This document shows, one piece after another, positions 58,873-64,000 of a stretch of 64,000 bases of DNA. Source of the DNA: Daphnia carinata. Taxonomy: Eukaryota; Arthropoda; Branchiopoda; Diplostraca; Daphniidae. The DNA lies in the NCBI RefSeq assembly GCF_022539665.2, contig NC_081337.1:7416679-7480678 (forward strand), read 5' to 3'. The stretch's first letter is position 1. The number at the start of each line of letters is the position of its first letter. Below the pieces are notes generated by a model, which searched no databases, had not been told where the DNA came from, and was given only the letters and a program-made list of their open reading frames with translations. The translations under genes and the position numbers were made by a program.

Positions 58873-59329
58873 TTAAAAGTGTGGCAATGCTAATTCAAGA
58901 GCTTTAGATGCATTTTGGAATTCTTCAGTTTCAGACAAGTCTTTCTCATTTTCTAGAATTGCTTTAAGATCTGCATAAGCTGCTGTGAGTCGTTTTTGAC
59001 AATCAGTTATCATCATAGCTGATTCTTGTATGACTTCTTCTTGTTTTCTAAGAGTATGGCTGTCTCCTCCTGTAATATGATAATACGAACGAGAACGATG
59101 TCAAAACTGTTATTTATTACGTCGAATGAAATAAGGTAACAAATATTCAGCCGTCTTGCGTTTCTCCGCAGTCGAATAGAATCTGTTAACAAAACTTACC
59201 ATTATCTTTCAGTTTTAAAAGCCTGTTTTTCTCAGTTTCCGTTTCCTTTTCGTACGATTGTTTTTCTTTGGCGATACGATTCACGACGCCGGTTTTAATA
59301 CGAATTTGTTTCAAACGTGGGTCTGCCAT
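58873..59329 (-). CDS. TBCA: Tubulin-specific chaperone A
   Basis: Two exons (59329-59200, 59069-58873) give 108 residues, exactly the family size. It begins MADPRLKQIRIKTGVVNRI, followed by KEKQSYEKE and the conserved MMITDCQKRLTAAYADLK and ILENEKDL. It forms a three-helix bundle that captures beta-tubulin released from the CCT chaperonin. Its stop is only 126 nt upstream of the PDCD7-like start on the same strand, so the promoter of the latter is squeezed into or overlaps this gene. Confidence 0.96.
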
Positions 59330-59784
59330 TAAATTGCTGTTGAAGTAGCTTGCCGTTTGGTTTTTCCTTTTCTTCACAGTATGGACAGCTGCGTCAACGC
59401 TGACAGATCTCGTTCATACTTCATATCTTCGTTTTCCAAAATCACAATCGCAAAATGCAAACTTCCATATCGTTATCTTAGTTTTTAAACCGTTGCATAG
59501 AAATATTAACTAAATAATTGGGACATTTTAAAACGTGATAAAATATTTATGCTAATACTGGTGGATCGTTAATCTGAAGAAATTGCAGCACCGGTTTCAT
59601 CAGACGTATACACAGTACAGACGGTATTTTTGTAAGAAATATTAAGTTAGATACCTAAGTTTGGGATTCGTAATTTAACAAATTGTTTACCTCCCATTCT
59701 TTCTCCAATAAAAACATTGCATCGCGATTGCCGTCGTTCGCAAACGGCATTTTTCTTTCCTTTTCTGCTTTGAAGTTATACAAA
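59330..59784. promoter_or_regulatory. Divergent promoter region of TBCA and STOML2
   Basis: 455 nt between opposed start codons; presumably a bidirectional promoter for two housekeeping genes. No TATA box, gene or repeat is evident. Confidence 0.4.
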
Positions 59785-61295
59785 ATGATGTCCGTAATGA
59801 CAGCCAGTGTTAGAAGCCTAGCACATGTACCGGTAATTATATTAAATTATTAAGATATTTCATTCAATCCGTATCCATACATTGATACCACTTTCAGAGA
59901 TCTCGACTTATGTATCAAACTGCGGTCCGATGGAGGTCTTCAACACCTTTGAACACAGTAATGCTATTTGTCCCACAGCAAGAGGCCTGGGTTGTGGAAC
60001 GCATGGGGAAGTTTCATAAAATATTAAAACCTGGACTTAATTTCCTCATACCAATTCTGGATAATATAAAATATGTCCAAAGTCTCAAAGAAATAGCAAT
60101 TGATGTCCCACAGCAGTCTGCAATCACCTTAGGTTTGTTATTAAAAATCTAAAAAAATTTGTTATGTAATGTTAATTATTGTTTAACGTTTGCAGATAAT
60201 GTCACACTGAGCATTGATGGAGTGCTTTATCTCAGAATTGTTGATCCCTATAAAGCAAGCTATGGTGTAGAAGATGCAGAATTTGCCATCACCCAACTAG
60301 CCCAAACTACTATGAGATCAGAACTTGGAAAAATCCATTTGGATAGTGTATTTCGAGAGAGAGAAAACCTCAATTTGGGAATTGTTGAAGCAATCAATAA
60401 AGCATCAGAGGCATGGGGAATTGCTTGTCTGCGTTATGAAATTCGTAAGCAACCAAAAAATATATATATTCGGTTTTTGTGTAGGTTCTTTAGTATTGGT
60501 TCTATAGGTGATATCAAACTTCCGGCACGTGTGCAAGAAGCTATGCAGATGCAAGTTGAAGCAGAAAGAAAGAAAAGAGCCGCTATTCTGGAATCAGAGG
60601 GTATCCGTGAGGCAGATATCAATGTAGCAGAAGGGAAAAAGCGATCTAAGATCCTTGCCTCAGGTCTGTGACGTGTGTTTTCTTGTTCACTTCAAGCTTT
60701 AGCTTTAAACGTTTGATAACGGAACTTTTGCAGAGGGAGATCAGCAGGAACAAATCAATCAAGCGCAGGGTGAAGCACAGGGACTATTGTCCCGTGCCCA
60801 AGCGAGAGCTAAGAGTTTGGAGCTTTTATCTGCAGCACTCGAGAATAAGGTAATGTGTTACCACTGATCTATTTTAACTACAACTACACGTAGTTAACTT
60901 CTTGCATACTCCAAATGGTGCGTTGGTAGGTGTGTATAGCCTACAAACATAGTATTTCAGCAGTTTCGATGTGTTCATAGATTGTTACTTCTTTGATAAC
61001 ATGCATCATTAAATTTTCACAGAATGGCATGAATGCAGCATCGTTGAACGTGGCAGAACTTTACGTTGCTGCTTTTCAGCAATTAGCAAAAACAAACAAC
61101 ACTTTGATCCTCCCTGCCACCTGTAACGATGTCACCCAAATGGTCGGACAGGCTATGACCATGTACAAAACTTTGGCTCGAAAATCTGATGACCCCACAA
61201 CCACACCTGGCCATGGTCTATCCCAACCAGATGGGCGCACTGTCGATCAACTTGCCGAATACTACAGCGACGATGATGATAAGCCCAAACATTGA
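59785..61295 (+). CDS. STOML2: Stomatin-like protein 2, mitochondrial
   Basis: Six exons (59785-59832, 59898-60132, 60196-60444, 60508-60663, 60734-60849, 61023-61295) give 358 residues. The N-terminus is basic and lacks acids (MMSVMTASVRSLAHVPRSR), typical of a mitochondrial presequence. The SPFH/band-7 domain has VPQQEAWVVERMGKFHKIL, PGLNFLIPILD, VDPYKASYGVEDAEFAITQL, AQTTMRSELGKI and MQVEAERKKRAAILESEGIR. A coiled coil (GEAQGLLSRAQARAKSLELL) and the conserved C-terminus (ELYVAAFQQLAKTNNTLILP) follow. STOML2 organises cardiolipin-rich domains and the YME1L/PARL protease hub of the inner membrane. An ATG pair begins the frame; the first was chosen. Confidence 0.96.
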
Positions 61296-61577
61296 TTCCT
61301 TTTGCAGCAGAAGCGACTAATACAACCAAAATCCAGTATAAAAAAATTTAAACATTGATGTGGCGTGAATAGGCAAAAAAAGCTAATTACTTCGATTGGA
61401 GTAGAAAGATAAATTTGTACATTAGCCATCGGCAAGTTTTAAGGAAAATAGATAGCAAGCCTGTTTGGTTTCAATTTGCAATCAAACATACTTTTATTTT
61501 TCCTTTTCCTTCTGTATGGCAGACTAGGAGGAGGACAGGTAGTGGCTAAAAACTATTTGTTAATGATCCTACATTGC

Positions 61578-64000
61578 CTAAGAAGATTTGCTTTTTGCTG
61601 ATCGATTCGTATTGAGAATAGCATATAGCTGATGGAATGTCTGAAAAAGAAATGCAAATACTGTAGAAAATTTCTTGAACACCCATGCCATTTTGATTAT
61701 GGCTAAGGTTAACTACGTACCTGGACGCCAAAGTAAACCACCGCCAAGTATGCAACAATTGTAGCTGTGAGAAAAAGATCGAAGATTGCCGGTTTCACAC
61801 TAATGTAAGAAAAATCTATGGAAAAAACCCTTACAAGTTGCAAAATATTATGTCGCTTACCTGTAGGCTGTCATTATTCCTTTAGTTTGATCGTAGAATC
61901 CGAATTCGGGATCTCGTTTGTCTGCCGTCAAATGGGAAGCCTTCACTTCGCTTAAGTAGCGCTGCATAGTTTGTTGAAGCATATTGACTACTGTGTTAGC
62001 GTTACTTCCACTAAGTGACGAAGAACTTCGTGATTGCGTAGTAAGTAAGGTAATCCAAACATCCAACATTTCCTCCGAAACAGCCTGAAACGAGATCAGA
62101 TGCATAACTACGTGCGATACCATCGAGGAAAAAGCAACATGGGACCAATACCATGTCTCCGACAAAAAACGGTCCACTGATGTTATATAGCTGTGTTGCT
62201 AGAGTTTCTGCTAATAGTCGAACATTACGTCCTAGAATGGAGACATTAACGGATGATTTTGTATCGAGAATGGTGCCATGCTGGAAGTCAGACCTCGCCA
62301 TCTGGGAAATCAAAAACAAATTTGAATAACAAATCTGATTAATTACGCAAAATTCTGTCCGAACCTTGAAATGGGAAGCGGTCATTGCTGTAAGTCGTCG
62401 TATGGAGTATCTCTCATGTTCCCAGGCGAGAAAATCATCGGCTAAATTGATTTTCTTGTGCATCATGTTAACAGGTAATTCAACGGAAGCTGCATTTTTT
62501 TTCAGATTCTGAAGTACAAATGATCACTGATTTAAATAAAACAGCCACCAGTTTTAATAATACTGCATAAATACGTACTTCAATGAATACTCCGCTGTTA
62601 CTCCCATCCTTTGGCGGTTTTGAAACATGAATATTTAATTCTTCGCCATTCCCGAGCGAGTCCAGACATAGGGCAAAGACGGTGTCCTAATTGTTAAGAA
62701 GAAATAATGGTGCATAAAGACAAGGCCGATCAGTTTTATAGCTTTGTTTTTTTACTTGGAGAAGGCCGCCATCTATGCCATCGATTTGATCTTCCAAAAA
62801 CTTTTTAGAACCAAGGTAATTCAGTTTTCCGCCTCCTGTAAGGATAAACACTAAATTGAAACGCGGTAGACCATTCTGTCCAGGTTGTGAACTCAGGCGC
62901 GAAAACAATCGAACTAGCTCGAGTAGGGCCGCGACACCAGAAGCATTTGAATCGCCCCCAAATGATAAGTCCTAACAAAACGAGGTTTAACTACTTGAAT
63001 ATTGAACTCATACATGAAATTAGAATTCTTACAGGTGCCACTCCAAATGAGTCATAGTGAGCCACAACAGCTAATGTTGGCAATTGATCTTCTATTCCAA
63101 AACCTGGCAGTTTTCCCTAAGAAATTAAAAGTATGTTTACAAGAGACAGAGCTGTTTTGGAGGGGAAAAAAATATATAATATAATATTTTTATTACCTGG
63201 ATGTTAGTGATCTGCACATCTGTCAATAGTTTTGCTGAGTTTCCATTGACAGCAAGCTGGTATCCATTTGCAGATATTGCTCCAAAAAGGGCTAGAAGAA
63301 CAAAAATAAATTTTTGTATCTCAATAGGATGGATGTAACATGAATATTGAACAGGCTAGCAAATGTCCAAACCCTGGGCTGCAGAAGAAGCACTGTCTTT
63401 GCTGGTGCTTTCCCTGACACTTGCATACATTTCCTCAATTTGATGAGAGTGATGGGTAAAATAGACAGGAATTGCAATTTCTTGACTAAGAAGAAACTTC
63501 TCCATGTCCAGTATGTTCTGGGGCAACAAAATTCAATTCAATTAGAGAGGGTACATGAAATCTGAAAAGAATAAGGAAGTGTTTCACCTCTCTCACATCA
63601 TTCGATAATGATTCTAGGTCTGAAGGAATTATTATTAACAATGCACCAACACCTTCATTTATAAGTTCCCTGAATCTACTGGGGCTGAATTCGTTTATCA
63701 TTAGAATTACACATTTTCTAGCAGGAAGTCTAGTGTCTATAGATCGAGCTTCAAAGTTGAGGGTTGAACTTCTTGAGCCTGAAAACACAAAATAAGAATT
63801 TTAACTTCATTGTATTTTATCTTTATGTGCAAAAAGCAGAACATGCACATTTCTTACCATACTTTACTCCTTGTAGGTCAAAATGCTGAAGCCGGTAAAC
63901 AGGGAACTCTGTTGCTGCATCCGCTGGTGAAAGAATTATCAGAATAGGTAGGAGCACAGCAATGTAGTACGGAAGAGAATAGCGAAATATTTCTGAAATC
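61578..64000 (-). CDS. NCLN: Nicalin (BOS complex), 5' end cut by window edge
   Basis: Thirteen exons are visible on the minus strand, starting at the right edge (64000-63858, 63778-63588, 63517-63373, 63291-63197, 63116-63033, 62971-62756, 62686-62579, 62508-62365, 62301-62152, 62084-61861, 61799-61721, 61640-61578, in phase), plus at least one beyond the edge. A hydrophobic segment (YYIAVLLPILIILSPADAA) is the signal anchor. The peptidase-like domain shows TLAVVAHYDSFGVAP, GGDSNASGVAALLELVRLFSRL, LAWEHERYSIRRL and RDPEFGFYDQTKGIM; a C-terminal transmembrane helix (FDLFLTATIVAYLAVVYFGV) closes it. Nicalin is a catalytically inert M28-like ER protein that works with NOMO and TMEM147 in the multipass translocon. 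Only twelve of the listed ranges could be fixed exactly. Confidence 0.93.

Noticed and set aside
1-64000. CRISPR arrays, rRNA genes, bacterial insertion sequences
   Set aside because: No regular short repeat-spacer pattern, rRNA segment or transposase frame was seen.

Overview
The window is nuclear DNA of an arthropod, most likely a branchiopod crustacean such as Daphnia. This is an inference from three things: very compact genes with mostly 55-100 nt GT-AG introns, an AT-rich background, and arthropod-type proteins such as a multi-cysteine Toll receptor, a CLIC with an arthropod-type N-terminus and V-ATPase subunit C. There is no prokaryotic architecture: no operons, ribosome binding sites or CRISPR. 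Gene models were built by joining exons at splice sites and checking that the phases add up. For all but one complete gene with a settled start, the summed exon length is a whole number of codons. The exception is COG4, which carries an extra base. The MPND total was counted from a provisional start.

Layout, left to right: a TRIM-type RING/B-box gene cut by the left edge (-); an empty 2.2 kb gap; RBM45 (-); an array of palindromic repeats (6.1-7.4 kb); MTAP (+) converging on V-ATPase subunit C (-); a Toll receptor (-); an orphan exon; SAP18 (+) converging on a FANCG-like helical-repeat gene (-); CLIC (+); a DNAJC14-type J protein (+); Derlin-1 (+) converging on MPND (-); CDC27/APC3 (+) converging on COG4 (-). 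Next come a second palindromic array (39.2-40.1 kb), a 4.9 kb giant inverted repeat with nearly identical 2.2 kb arms (40.3-45.3 kb), a third patch of the palindromic family and a gene-poor gap. The window ends with TYW1 (-), the AP-3 beta subunit (+) with a decayed duplicate of its last exon, a PDCD7-like gene (-), TBCA (-), STOML2 (+) and nicalin (-, cut by the right edge).

Most genes are housekeeping: Golgi/endosome trafficking (COG4, AP-3 beta, V-ATPase C), ER quality control and membrane insertion (Derlin-1, DNAJC14, nicalin), the cell cycle (CDC27), chromatin (SAP18, MPND), RNA (RBM45, TYW1, PDCD7), methionine salvage (MTAP), mitochondria (STOML2) and tubulin folding (TBCA). They sit in divergent and convergent pairs with short gaps, and several 3' ends are back to back. 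They are neighbours by genome compaction, not members of one pathway.

The novelty is concentrated in 39.1-45.8 kb. There, a two-armed inverted repeat carries two opposed copies of an unrecognised multi-exon reading frame, a run of stable hairpins and a spacer with three tRNA-like sequences. It sits inside an array of alternating palindromes whose junctions are marked by the motif TAAGCCCGAC.
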